Origin: QHCA01 sp003244095
GTDB taxonomy: Bacteria > Actinomycetota > Actinomycetes > Mycobacteriales > QHCA01
Reading direction: 5' to 3'
Assembly (NCBI GenBank): GCA_038329965.1
Contig: JBBQNN010000004.1
Location: forward strand, 1 to 64,000
DNA: 64,000 nucleotides
Of the stretch, positions 49,607-58,236 are shown piece after piece; positions within the stretch are counted from its first letter, which is position 1; every line of letters starts with the position of its first letter. Made by a program: the position numbers and the translations under genes. Below the pieces are notes generated by a model. It searched no databases and was not told the DNA's origin. It saw nothing but the letters and a program-made list of their open reading frames with translations.

Positions 49607-50321
49607 TGCCTCGGCGCGACGACGCGTCGGCGCTCTGGGCCTCGCGCTCACCATCGCCACGCTGCCGGCGTGCACGAGCAGCAAGAAGGCAGCCGGCGGC
49701 AGCCCCGACAAGGCCAGGGCGATGCTGGCCGACGCCAAGTCCCAACTCGACGCCGCCTCCGGCGTGCGCTTCGTCCTGACCAGCTCCGACGTGCCGCGCG
49801 GCACGGGCTCGCTCACCGGCGGCAAGGGCGTCGCGGCGCGGCCCGACCGGTTCAAGGGCGATCTCACGGTCAACTTCGCCGGCGCCCAGGTCTCGGTCGG
49901 TGTCATCGCGATCGGCGGCAAGACGTACGCGAAGCTGCCGTTCACCAGTTCCTACACGGTCACCGATCCGGCGAAGTTCGGCGTCGGCGACCCGGGCCGC
50001 CTGCTGGACCCGCACACCGGCGTCAGCAACCTGCTGCTCGCGGCCAAGAACCCCCAACTGGGCAAGAAGTCGCGGCTCGGCGGCGAGGTGATCCAGGAGA
50101 TCACGGCAACCATCCCGGGGGCCGCCGTCAAGACACTGCTGGCCAGCGCCGACGCGACCAAGGACGTCGCGGTCACCTTCGGCCTGGTCTCGAAGACCAG
50201 CCAGCTCAGGCGGGCCGTCGTCACCGGCCCCTTCTTCAAGGCCGGCGTCAACAGCACGTACACGATCGTTCTGGACCACTACAACGACCGGGTCGACATC
50301 CGTGCGCCCAGCACGAGCTGA
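49590..50321 (+). CDS. LppX/LprAFG-family lipoprotein (LprG-like)
   Basis: This 243-residue lipoprotein has a basic N-terminus, a hydrophobic core and the lipobox LPAC, with the acylated Cys at about residue 28. The rest matches the LppX_LprAFG fold, a half-barrel with a hydrophobic lipid-binding cavity: ARAMLADAKSQLDAASGVRF, GTGSLTGGKGVAARPDRFKG, GGKTYAKLPFTSSYTVTDPA and KFGVGDPGRLLDPHTGVSNL. Mycobacterial LprG carries triacylated lipids and works with the P55 exporter. Here the next gene is a 14-helix MFS overlapping by 20 bp, reproducing that operon. Confidence 0.9.
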   Translation: MRPVISASARRRVGALGLALTIATLPACTSSKKAAGGSPDKARAMLADAKSQLDAASGVRFVLTSSDVPRGTGSLTGGKGVAARPDRFKGDLTVNFAGAQVSVGVIAIGGKTYAKLPFTSSYTVTDPAKFGVGDPGRLLDPHTGVSNLLLAAKNPQLGKKSRLGGEVIQEITATIPGAAVKTLLASADATKDVAVTFGLVSKTSQLRRAVVTGPFFKAGVNSTYTIVLDHYNDRVDIRAPSTS

Positions 50322-52086
50322 GCACGCCGTCGCGGCGCCACCCGCCGCACCGCGGGCGCTGGTCACCCTCGCCGCCCTCGCCGTGCTGCTCGCGGCCGCC
50401 GACGCCTACGTCGTCGTCCTCGCGCTGCCCGACATCATGGCCGGCGTCGGCCTCGACCTGACGGAATTGCAGCGAGCCGCCCCGATCGTCAGCGCCTTCC
50501 TGCTCGGCTACGTCGCCTGCCTGCCGCTGATCGGCCGGCTGTCCGACCTGTACGGCCGGACCCCGGTGCTGGTCGGCGCGCTGGCGGTGTTCGCCGTCGG
50601 CTCGCTGTTCACCGCGAGTGCCCACGGGCTGGGCGTCGTCGTCGCAGGGCGGGCACTGCAGGGGGTCGGCGGTGGCGGCCTGGTGCCGGTCACCCTCGCC
50701 CTGGTGGCCGACCGCTGGCCGGCCGAGCGCCGCGGGATCCCGTTGGGTGCGGTGGGCGCGGCCCAGGAGGCGGGCAGCGTGCTCGGGCCGCTGTACGGCG
50801 GCGCGGTGCTCGCCGTGACCAGTTGGCGGGCCATCTTCTGGGTCAACCTGGCCGGCGCGGTGCTGCTGGGCCTGCTCCTCCTGGGCGTCTCGGCGGCCGG
50901 GCAGCCGGCCGAGCAGCCGGCCGGATCGCCGGCTCGATCGGGCCACCGGCCGCGGCTGTCCGTTCGCCCGCTGCCGGGCCTGCTGGGTGCCTTGGCCCTC
51001 ACCGCCCTGCTGCTGCTGGTGACCGCCCCCACCGCGCTGACCACGTCGGTGCGGCTCGGCGCGGCGTACGTGCCGCTGCGTGCCGGGGCCGGCTGGTCCT
51101 CGCCGCTGTTCCTGGCGACGGCCGGCCTGGTCGCCGGCTGGCTGGCAGCGGTCGCGCGCCCGGCAACCCTCCGCCGGCTGGTCGCGGCGGCCGACGTGCC
51201 CGGCGCCGTCCTGCTCGGGCTGGGCCTGGCGGGCCTGGTGCTCGCCTTCGCGGGCGCCGATCCGGCCCGCGGCGCCGTATCGGATCAGGCGCCGGTCCTG
51301 CTGGCCGCGACGGCGGTCTGCCTCGCGGTGTTCGTCGTACGGCAGCGCCGCGCGGACCACCCGCTGGTGCCAGGTGCCGCCGTCCGCCCGGTCGCGGCAT
51401 GGGGGTCACTGGCGGTCAACATGTTCGTCGGCGCGGCTCTGGTGGCGGCCCTCGTCGACATCCCGATCTTCGCCCGGGTGACCCGATACCCGGGCTCGCA
51501 GCTGGGCGCCGCCCTCGTCCTCGTCGAGTTGCTCGCGGCGCTCCCGGTCGGGGCCCTGCTCGGCGGGGTGCTCTGCCACCGGCTGACGCCCCGCTGGATC
51601 GCCTCGGCCGGCATGGCCCTGTCGACTGCGGGGTTCGCGGTGATGACCTCGTGGCAGCCGGATGCTCTGAACGGGCCGCGCAGCACGGTGACGCTGGTGC
51701 TGACCGGACTGGGGTTCGGGCTGGCGATAGCCCCGGTCAACGCCGCGCTCCTCGCCGCGACCGAGGCCGGCGTGCACGGGGTCGCCTCGGCACTGGCCGT
51801 GGTGGCCCGGACGGTCGGGATGCTGGTCGGCCTGTCGGTGCTGACCGCCGTCGGACTGCGGATCTTCTACGCCGAGCAGCGCCGGATCGCCAGCCCGTTG
51901 ACACTGTGCCCGACGACACCGGCGGACTGCCCGGCCTACCGAGCCGCGACGAAGGCCGCCGTCCTCGCCGAGCTGCACGCGACCTTCTGGGGCGCCGCGA
52001 TCTGCGCCGCAGTCGCCGCGGCCCTGGCGGCCGTACTGCTACGGCCACCAGGGCGGAGTGGGCAGTCCGGCGCAGGTCAGGGATAG
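50302..52086 (+). CDS. DHA2-type 14-helix MFS exporter (P55-like)
   Basis: This 594-residue MFS protein has about 14 hydrophobic helices. The opening helix is VTLAALAVLLAAADAYVVVL, motif A is LIGRLSDLYGRTPVLVGALA, and the family motif C-type GAVGAAQEAGSVLGPLYGGA lies in helix 5. A disordered linker (GQPAEQPAGSPARSGHRPRL) is inserted after helix 6. It resembles Rv1410c/P55, which exports drugs and lipids together with LprG. The GTG start lies inside the lipoprotein gene, so the two are translationally coupled. It converges with purD. Confidence 0.9.
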   Translation: MRPARAEHAVAAPPAAPRALVTLAALAVLLAAADAYVVVLALPDIMAGVGLDLTELQRAAPIVSAFLLGYVACLPLIGRLSDLYGRTPVLVGALAVFAVGSLFTASAHGLGVVVAGRALQGVGGGGLVPVTLALVADRWPAERRGIPLGAVGAAQEAGSVLGPLYGGAVLAVTSWRAIFWVNLAGAVLLGLLLLGVSAAGQPAEQPAGSPARSGHRPRLSVRPLPGLLGALALTALLLLVTAPTALTTSVRLGAAYVPLRAGAGWSSPLFLATAGLVAGWLAAVARPATLRRLVAAADVPGAVLLGLGLAGLVLAFAGADPARGAVSDQAPVLLAATAVCLAVFVVRQRRADHPLVPGAAVRPVAAWGSLAVNMFVGAALVAALVDIPIFARVTRYPGSQLGAALVLVELLAALPVGALLGGVLCHRLTPRWIASAGMALSTAGFAVMTSWQPDALNGPRSTVTLVLTGLGFGLAIAPVNAALLAATEAGVHGVASALAVVARTVGMLVGLSVLTAVGLRIFYAEQRRIASPLTLCPTTPADCPAYRAATKAAVLAELHATFWGAAICAAVAAALAAVLLRPPGRSGQSGAGQG

Positions 52087-52096
52087 GTACGAGCCG

Positions 52097-53329
52097 CTAT
52101 CCGTCGCCGACGGCGTGCAGGGCGATGTCGGTGCGGTGATGCGAGCCGGGCAGACCGATCCCGGCGACCCGACGGTAGGCTGCCGCACGGGCGGTGGCCA
52201 GGTCGGGGCCGGTCCCGACGACCGACAGCACCCGGCCGCCGCTGCTCACCAGGGCGCCGTCGTCGCGCCGCCGGGTGCCGCCGTGCAGCACGCCGTCGAT
52301 GTCGGCGCCGGTGATCTCGTCACCGGTCCGCGGCGCTTCGGGATAGCCCTTGGCGGCGATCACCACGGTCACCGCAGCACCGTCGCGCCACCTCAGCGAG
52401 CTGATCGTGGCCAGCTCGCCACGAGCGGCGGCCAGCAGCACGCCGGCCAGCGGAGTCTCCAGCAGGGGCAGCACCACCTGCGTCTCCGGATCGCCGAACC
52501 GGGCGTTGAACTCCACCACCCGCATGCCCCGGCTGGTCAGTGCCAGCCCGACATAGAGCAGGCCGGCGAACGGCGTGCCGCGGCCGGTCAGCTCGCGCAG
52601 GGTGGGCGCCACGACATCGCGCACCACCTCGTCGACCAGCCCGGCCGGTGCCCACGGGAGCGGGGCATAAGCGCCCATGCCGCCGGTATTCGGGCCGGTG
52701 TCACCGTCGCCGACCCGCTTGAAGTCCTGGGCGGGCAGCAGCGGCAGGACCGCCGTGCCGTCGGTGACGCAGAACAGCGACACCTCCGGCCCGTCGAGGT
52801 ACTCCTCGATCACCACCCGGCCGCGGCGCCGGGCGTGGGCCGTGGCGGCGGCCCGGTCGTCGGTCACCACCACGCCCTTGCCGGCGGCCAGCCCGTCGTC
52901 CTTCACCACGTACGGCGGCCCGAGCCGGTCCAGCGCCTCGGCGACCTCCTCGGCCGTCTCGCAGGTCGACGACCGAGCCGTGGGCACCCCGGCCGCGGCC
53001 ATCACCTGCTTGGCGAAGTCCTTGGAGCCCTCGATCCGGGCCGCCGCCGCCGAGGGGCCGAAGCAGGCGATGCCGCGCTCACGGACCCGGTCGGCAGCAC
53101 CCGCGACCAGTGGCCCCTCAGGGCCGATGACGACCAGCTCGGCGCCCACCTCGGTGGCGCAGGCGGCGATCGCCGCCGGGTCACCCACGTCGAGCGGGCG
53201 GGTCTCGGCCAGGCCGGCGATGCCGGCGTTGCCGGGCGCGCAGACCAGGGCGGTGACCAGCGGATCGTCAGCCAGCGAGCGGCACAGGGTGTGTTCCCGG
53301 GCACCTGAGCCGACCACGAGCACGCGCAC
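52097..53329 (-). CDS. purD: Phosphoribosylamine-glycine ligase PurD
   Basis: This is a 410-residue ATP-grasp enzyme of purine synthesis that converts phosphoribosylamine, glycine and ATP to GAR. It begins MRVLVVGSGAREHTLCRSLA, the PurD N-domain, followed by APGNAGIAG and VIGPEGPLVAG. The ATP-grasp core has GSKDFAKQVMAAAGVPTARS, PYVVKDDGLAAGKGV, IEEYLDGPEVSLF and the metal site FNARFGDPETQ. Length and motifs are complete. It is a single gene, divergent from the kinase relic and cluster. Confidence 0.97.
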   Translation of the reverse strand: MRVLVVGSGAREHTLCRSLADDPLVTALVCAPGNAGIAGLAETRPLDVGDPAAIAACATEVGAELVVIGPEGPLVAGAADRVRERGIACFGPSAAAARIEGSKDFAKQVMAAAGVPTARSSTCETAEEVAEALDRLGPPYVVKDDGLAAGKGVVVTDDRAAATAHARRRGRVVIEEYLDGPEVSLFCVTDGTAVLPLLPAQDFKRVGDGDTGPNTGGMGAYAPLPWAPAGLVDEVVRDVVAPTLRELTGRGTPFAGLLYVGLALTSRGMRVVEFNARFGDPETQVVLPLLETPLAGVLLAAARGELATISSLRWRDGAAVTVVIAAKGYPEAPRTGDEITGADIDGVLHGGTRRRDDGALVSSGGRVLSVVGTGPDLATARAAAYRRVAGIGLPGSHHRTDIALHAVGDG

Positions 53330-53400
53330 TCGGCGAGGATATCGACACGGCCTACCGCCATCGTGCCTGCCCTGGGAAGCCCCCTGCCCAGGGACTGCGC

Positions 53401-53692
53401 GTGGTGAGCGGTCGCTACCGCCTGCCCGCGCGGATCGGCCAGGGCGGCATGGGCGTCGGGTGGCAGGCCCACGACGACCTGCTCGGCCGTACGGTCGCGG
53501 TCAAGGAGTGCCCAGTTGTGGATCGTGCTGCAGTTCGTGCCGGCCGACAGCCTCGCCGACGTGATCCGCGACCGCGGATTCCGGGCCGATTCGACCCGCT
53601 ACGAGATCACGATGTCCACCCCGGCGGCCCGGTGGGCGGACGCGTTGGGCTACTTCACCATTGCCACGTCCACCTTCAGACTGGACCCGTGA
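53401..53692 (+). pseudogene. Collapsed Ser/Thr kinase relic
   Basis: Three separated pieces of a membrane STPK survive in order. The first is VSGRYRLPARIGQGGMGVGW and AHDDLLGRTVAVKE (P-loop and Lys). In another frame come QLWIVLQFVPADSLADVIRD (middle N-lobe/hinge) and then directly FRADSTRYEITMSTPAARWA and DALGYFTIATSTFRLDP. The last piece is homologous to the extreme C-terminus of the kinase at 55224-56924 (RGFKVDDSHGYAIYLSAP...FDVAASTFQPAH). Two large internal deletions removed most of the gene. Confidence 0.75.
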
Positions 53693-53732
53693 GCGGCTGA
53701 GCGACTCCCACCACACAGGTATGGTGCCCGGC

Positions 53733-55136
53733 ATGGGCCAGCCCCCGGCGGAGGAATCGCGCGAGGAAGCACGCGTTATCGGGGGACGCTACCGGCTGCT
53801 GCACCAGTTGGGTCAGGGCGCGATGGGCCCGACGTGGCGGGCCGACGACGACCTGCTCGAATGCGCCGTGGCCATCAAGCAGGTGGTGCTGCCCCGCCGG
53901 TCCCGAGACCGGGCCGAGCTGCACGAGCGCATCCTGCGGGAGTCCCGGGCCGCGGCCCGGCTCGTCCATCGCCACACCGTCACCGTGCTCGATGTGATCG
54001 AGGACGGCGGCCAGCCGTGGATCGTGACCGAGCTGCTCGCCGCCGAGAGCCTCGCGGGGCTGGTCGGACGCGCCGGTCCCCTGCCGTCGCCCCGGGTCGC
54101 CGAGATCGGTCTCGCCCTGCTCGGCGCCCTCGATGCCGCGCACGCGTTGGGCATCGTGCACCGCGACGTCCGGCCGGGCAACGTGCTGCTGGGCACCACC
54201 CGGATCGTGCTGGGCGACTTCGGCACCGCGACCCTCGACGGCGACCCGGCCTACACCGCACCGGAGCGAGAGCAGGGGCACCCACCTGGGCCGGCCGGCG
54301 ACCTGTGGTCCCTCGGGGCCACGTTGCACTTCGCGGTGCAGGGCCGGCCGCCAGGGGACGGTACGCCCGCCGCGCGCGCCGACGGACCCCTCGAAGCGCT
54401 GCTCGACGGCCTCCTGCAGTGCGACCCCGAGCGCCGACTCGACGCGGCCGGTGCCCGCAGGCTGCTCAGCGACTCCCCCGAACAGCCGGCGGTCGAGGAG
54501 CCCGTAACGCAGGAGCGGATCGTCGAGGAGCCGGTCCAACAGCCTGCCCAGGCCGCTCCACCCCCGCCGCAAGTCCCGCCGGCGGCTCCGGTCGCGTCAT
54601 CCCGCCGCCGGCTACGCGCGCGGGTCCTGGGGGCCGGCCGCCCGGCGGCGGCCCCCGCGGCGACGGCCCCCGCCACGGCCGGTCCCCCGACCGCACCGCC
54701 GGCCGGGGGTCCGGCGTTGACGCAGTTCACCAGCGAGGCCGGCTGGCGCGTGGCGATTCCTGCGGGCTGGCGCAGCGACGGCCTGGGCGCCGGCAACTAC
54801 ACCTTCCTCGACCCGTCGGGGGCTGTGGCCATCACGATCCGCAGCGCACCCGCTACCGACGACGACCCGCTGGCCGAGTTGAAGGCGAGATACGAGTCGG
54901 CGCAGGACCAGGGTTCGCAGGCCCACTACCTCGGTACGGTCCCCTATCGCGGCTTCCCCGCCGCCGACTACGACCACACCGATCTCCGGGCCGGCGGCCC
55001 GCCCCAACGCGGCCGGGCGCGCAACTTCATCGTGGGCGTCCGGAGGTACGAGATCTCGGTGACCGCACCCGCCGACCGGTGGGGCGAGGGCGGGCCGTGC
55101 TTCGCCGGAGCCACCGACACCTTTGTCCCTGTCTGA
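53733..55136 (+). CDS. Divergent Ser/Thr kinase paralogue lacking a membrane helix
   Basis: This 467-residue protein has a kinase domain at residues ~17-250: LGQGAMGPTWRADDDLLECA, VAIKQVV, HRDVRPGN, GDFGTATLDG and YTAPEREQ. Compared with its neighbours, the catalytic-loop lysine is Arg, and the activation loop goes from DGDP straight to AYTAPE, missing about 12 residues and the usual threonines. An Ala/Pro-rich linker follows where the others have a helix; none is visible here. The C-terminal ~140 residues (TSEAGWRVAIPAGWRSDGLG) match the sensor domain of the 55224 kinase. It is either weakly active or a pseudokinase. Confidence 0.8.
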   Translation: MGQPPAEESREEARVIGGRYRLLHQLGQGAMGPTWRADDDLLECAVAIKQVVLPRRSRDRAELHERILRESRAAARLVHRHTVTVLDVIEDGGQPWIVTELLAAESLAGLVGRAGPLPSPRVAEIGLALLGALDAAHALGIVHRDVRPGNVLLGTTRIVLGDFGTATLDGDPAYTAPEREQGHPPGPAGDLWSLGATLHFAVQGRPPGDGTPAARADGPLEALLDGLLQCDPERRLDAAGARRLLSDSPEQPAVEEPVTQERIVEEPVQQPAQAAPPPPQVPPAAPVASSRRRLRARVLGAGRPAAAPAATAPATAGPPTAPPAGGPALTQFTSEAGWRVAIPAGWRSDGLGAGNYTFLDPSGAVAITIRSAPATDDDPLAELKARYESAQDQGSQAHYLGTVPYRGFPAADYDHTDLRAGGPPQRGRARNFIVGVRRYEISVTAPADRWGEGGPCFAGATDTFVPV

Positions 55137-55223
55137 CAGCTATGGTGCCGTGCCCCCGGCGCCTTCGATGGTCAGCCCCCATCGTTAGCGTGATCCGCGC
55201 CCGGCCGGGGTAGGGAACCCGGC

Positions 55224-56924
55224 ATGGGTGGCTCCTCCGGCATAGACGCACGTGTCATCGGCGACCGCTACAGCTTGATCGAGCGTGTCGGCCGGGGCGG
55301 CATGGGGACCGTGTGGAGCGCGCACGACTCCGTCCTCAGCCGTACGGTCGCCGTCAAGGAGGTGGACCTCCCTCTGGTGCACGAGGACGAGCGGGCGGCG
55401 CTGCGCGAGCGAACCATGCGCGAGGCCCGTACGGCAGCGCAGTTGAGCCACCCGAACGCCGTCACCGTCTACGACGTCGTGGAGGAGGACGGCAAGCCCT
55501 GGATCATCATGCAACTGGTGGCGGCGGACAGCCTCGCCGACGTCATCCGGGACACCGGCCCGCTGCCGCCTGGCCGGGTCGCCGAGATCGGGCTGGCCGT
55601 CCTCGATGCCCTCCAGGCCGCGCACGCCGCCGGGATCCTGCACCGCGACGTCAAGCCGGGCAACGTGCTGATCGGCCACGACGGCCGGGTGGTGCTGACC
55701 GACTTCGGCATCGCCACACTGGAAGGCGACTCGTCCCTGACCAGCACCGGGATGCTGCTCGGCGCGCCGGCCTACATCGCACCGGAGCGGGCCCGAGGGC
55801 TGCGGCCGGGGCCGGCCTCCGACCTGTGGTCGCTCGGCGCCACCCTCTACACCGCCGTCGAGGGGCGCCCGCCGTACGAGCGCGACACCCCGCTGGCGAC
55901 GGTGACCGCGTCGATGACGGAGGGCCCGCCACCCGTCGTCCTTGCCGGGCCACTGGCCGACATTCTGCGCGGACTGCTCGAACCCGATCCCGATTACCGG
56001 CTGGCCGCCGCCCGGGCGCGCGACCTCCTCCAGCAGGTCGCGTCCGAGCGGCCGGTGGTCGAGGAGCCGCCGGGGCCGCCGGATCCGCCGACCGAGGAGA
56101 TCCCCGTGCCGGGGGCGGTCGAGGCCGCGAACCGTACCCAGGTCATTCCCCGGCCTGACCCGCCGAGCGCGCCACCCCCGGTCCACCAGTGGGAGCCGGC
56201 CGGGCGGCCGGCGCCCGTCCCACCCGTGCGACCGGCCCGCCGGCGGCCCGACGCCCGGCGGCTCCTGCTGGCCTTCCTGCTCGTCGTCGCGGTGGCGGCG
56301 GCGGTCGCCCTGGTCCTGCTGCTGCGCGCAGTCGACCGGCAGAACCAGCAGGTGAACCCACCCAAGGCAACCACGAAGGCGGCCGTGCCGGGCTCGTCAG
56401 CGGCCAAGCCGACCCCCTCGGCCGGCAGCAGCAGCGGTGCCAGCAGCAGCAGCGGCGGCGGGTCGTCGGCGGCCGGCGTGCCGGTCGGCTTCAAGCGCTA
56501 CACCGACCCCTCCGGCTTCAGCGTCGCCGTACCACAGAACTGGCAGCAGACCGCGCCCACCGGCTCGGCCAACGACGGGCAACTGAACTTCGTCGACCCG
56601 ACGAACTCCGCCCGCTTTCTGCGGTTCGGCTACACCACCCATCCCAAGGACGACGCGGCCGCCGACTGGAGGCAGCAGGAGAAGAAGCTGCAGAAGAGGG
56701 AGCCGAGCTACCGGCGGATCTCCATCACGCCGGTCAACTACCGCGGCTGGCCGACGGCGGCCGACTGGGAATTCCGGCTCGGCAGCACCCATGTTCGCAA
56801 CCGCGGCTTCAAGGTCGACGACTCACACGGCTACGCGATCTACCTGTCGGCCCCGGAATCGATGTGGAGCGACAGCCTGCACTACTTCGACGTCGCCGCC
56901 AGCACCTTCCAGCCCGCGCACTAG
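55224..56924 (+). CDS. Transmembrane Ser/Thr protein kinase with PsbP/DUF-like sensor domain
   Basis: This 566-residue kinase has all canonical motifs at residues ~15-275: GRGGMGTVWSAH, VAVKEVDL, HRDVKPGN, DFGIATLEG and the activation loop SLTSTGMLLGAPAYIAPERA. A Pro-rich linker leads to a helix, RLLLAFLLVVAVAAAVALVL, at about 345-368, then a Ser/Gly-rich stalk. The outer domain, from about residue 420, is KRYTDPSGFSVAVPQNWQQT through MWSDSLHYFDVAASTFQPAH. Homologues of that domain occur in the neighbouring divergent kinase and the relic. The signal it senses is unknown. Confidence 0.92.
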   Translation: MGGSSGIDARVIGDRYSLIERVGRGGMGTVWSAHDSVLSRTVAVKEVDLPLVHEDERAALRERTMREARTAAQLSHPNAVTVYDVVEEDGKPWIIMQLVAADSLADVIRDTGPLPPGRVAEIGLAVLDALQAAHAAGILHRDVKPGNVLIGHDGRVVLTDFGIATLEGDSSLTSTGMLLGAPAYIAPERARGLRPGPASDLWSLGATLYTAVEGRPPYERDTPLATVTASMTEGPPPVVLAGPLADILRGLLEPDPDYRLAAARARDLLQQVASERPVVEEPPGPPDPPTEEIPVPGAVEAANRTQVIPRPDPPSAPPPVHQWEPAGRPAPVPPVRPARRRPDARRLLLAFLLVVAVAAAVALVLLLRAVDRQNQQVNPPKATTKAAVPGSSAAKPTPSAGSSSGASSSSGGGSSAAGVPVGFKRYTDPSGFSVAVPQNWQQTAPTGSANDGQLNFVDPTNSARFLRFGYTTHPKDDAAADWRQQEKKLQKREPSYRRISITPVNYRGWPTAADWEFRLGSTHVRNRGFKVDDSHGYAIYLSAPESMWSDSLHYFDVAASTFQPAH

Positions 56925-56932
56925 GCGAGCCG

Positions 56933-58219
56933 TCAGACGAGCGGGTGCAGGACGACGTTCTCGTCGCGGCCGGGGCCGACACCGATGACCGAGATCCGGG
57001 TGCCCGACATCTCCTCAAGCGTGCGTACGTAGGCCTGCGCGGTAGCCGGCAGGTCGGCGAACTCCCGGCACTTGGAGATGTCCTCCCACCAGCCGTCGAG
57101 GTGTTCGTAGACCGGCTTGGCATGGTGGAACCCGGTCTGCGTCATCGGCATCTCCGCGACCCGCTCGCCGTCGACGTCGTAGGCCACGCAGACCGGCACC
57201 TTGTCCAGGCCCGAGAGCACGTCGAGCTTGGTGAGGAACAGGTCGGTAAGGCCGTTGACCCGGGTGGCGTAGCGGGCGATGACGGCGTCGAACCACCCGG
57301 TCCGCCGGTCGCGGCCGGTGGTCACCCCCACCTCGCCGCCGACCTTGCGCAGGTGCTCGCCGTACTCGTCGTGCAACTCGGAGGGGAACGGGCCCTGGCC
57401 GACCCGCGTGGTGTAGGCCTTGAGGATGCCGATCACCCGGGTGATCCGGGTCGGGCCGATGCCGGAGCCCACCGCCGCGCCACCCGCGGTCGGCGACGAC
57501 GACGTGACGAACGGGTAGGTGCCGTGGTCGACGTCGAGCAGCGTGCCCTGCGAGCCTTCGAGCAGGACCAGGTCGCCGCGGTCCAGCGCCCGGCCCAGCT
57601 CCAGGCGGGTGTCGGCGATGTGGGAGCGCAGCTGCTCGGCATAGCCGAGGTACTCCTCCAGCACCGCCTCGACCTCGATGGCCTTGCGGTTGTAGACCTT
57701 GACGAGGACCTGGTTCTTCTCCCTCAGCACCGCTTCGAGCTTGGCCCGCAGGATGCCGGGATCGAGCAGGTCCTGAGTACGGATGCCGACCCGCGCCACC
57801 TTGTCGCCGTAGGCCGGCCCGATGCCGCGGCCCGTCGTACCGATCTGCGACTTGCCGAGGAACCGCTCCGTGACCCGGTCGAGCGCCCGGTGGTGCGGCA
57901 TGATCAGGTGCGCGTCGGCCGACAGCAGCAACCCCGAAGTGTCGACGCCGCGCCCGCGCAGCATCGCCATCTCATCCAGGAGGACCCCCGGGTCCACCAC
58001 GACGCCGTTGCCGATCACCGGCACCACGCCAGGGGTGAGGATGCCGGAAGGGATCAGGTGCAGGGCGTAGGACTCGCCCTCGGGCGTGACCACCGTGTGC
58101 CCGGCGTTGTTGCCGCCCTGGTAGCGCACGACGTACTGCACCTGGCTGCCGAGGATGTCGGTGGCCTTGCCCTTGCCCTCGTCACCCCACTGGGCTCCGA
58201 CGAGCACAACTGCGGGCAC
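56933..58219 (-). CDS. purA: Adenylosuccinate synthetase PurA
   Basis: This 428-residue enzyme catalyses GTP-dependent conversion of IMP and aspartate to adenylosuccinate in AMP synthesis. It begins MPAVVLVGAQWGDEGKGKAT, which contains the catalytic Asp and P-loop. It also has YQGGNNAGHTVV, IGTTGRGIGPAYGDKVARVG, EGSQGTLLDVDHGTYPFVTS and TTGRDRRTGWFD. All are invariant PurA motifs and the length is normal. It converges with the kinase gene and is divergent from the diacylglycerol-kinase-like gene (17 bp apart). Confidence 0.97.
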   Translation of the reverse strand: MPAVVLVGAQWGDEGKGKATDILGSQVQYVVRYQGGNNAGHTVVTPEGESYALHLIPSGILTPGVVPVIGNGVVVDPGVLLDEMAMLRGRGVDTSGLLLSADAHLIMPHHRALDRVTERFLGKSQIGTTGRGIGPAYGDKVARVGIRTQDLLDPGILRAKLEAVLREKNQVLVKVYNRKAIEVEAVLEEYLGYAEQLRSHIADTRLELGRALDRGDLVLLEGSQGTLLDVDHGTYPFVTSSSPTAGGAAVGSGIGPTRITRVIGILKAYTTRVGQGPFPSELHDEYGEHLRKVGGEVGVTTGRDRRTGWFDAVIARYATRVNGLTDLFLTKLDVLSGLDKVPVCVAYDVDGERVAEMPMTQTGFHHAKPVYEHLDGWWEDISKCREFADLPATAQAYVRTLEEMSGTRISVIGVGPGRDENVVLHPLV

Positions 58220-58236
58220 GATGACAGGCTACGCGG

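Noticed and set aside
52058..53308. A 416-codon plus-strand ORF opposite purD
   Set aside because: It is an antisense shadow of a complete PurD with all invariant motifs.
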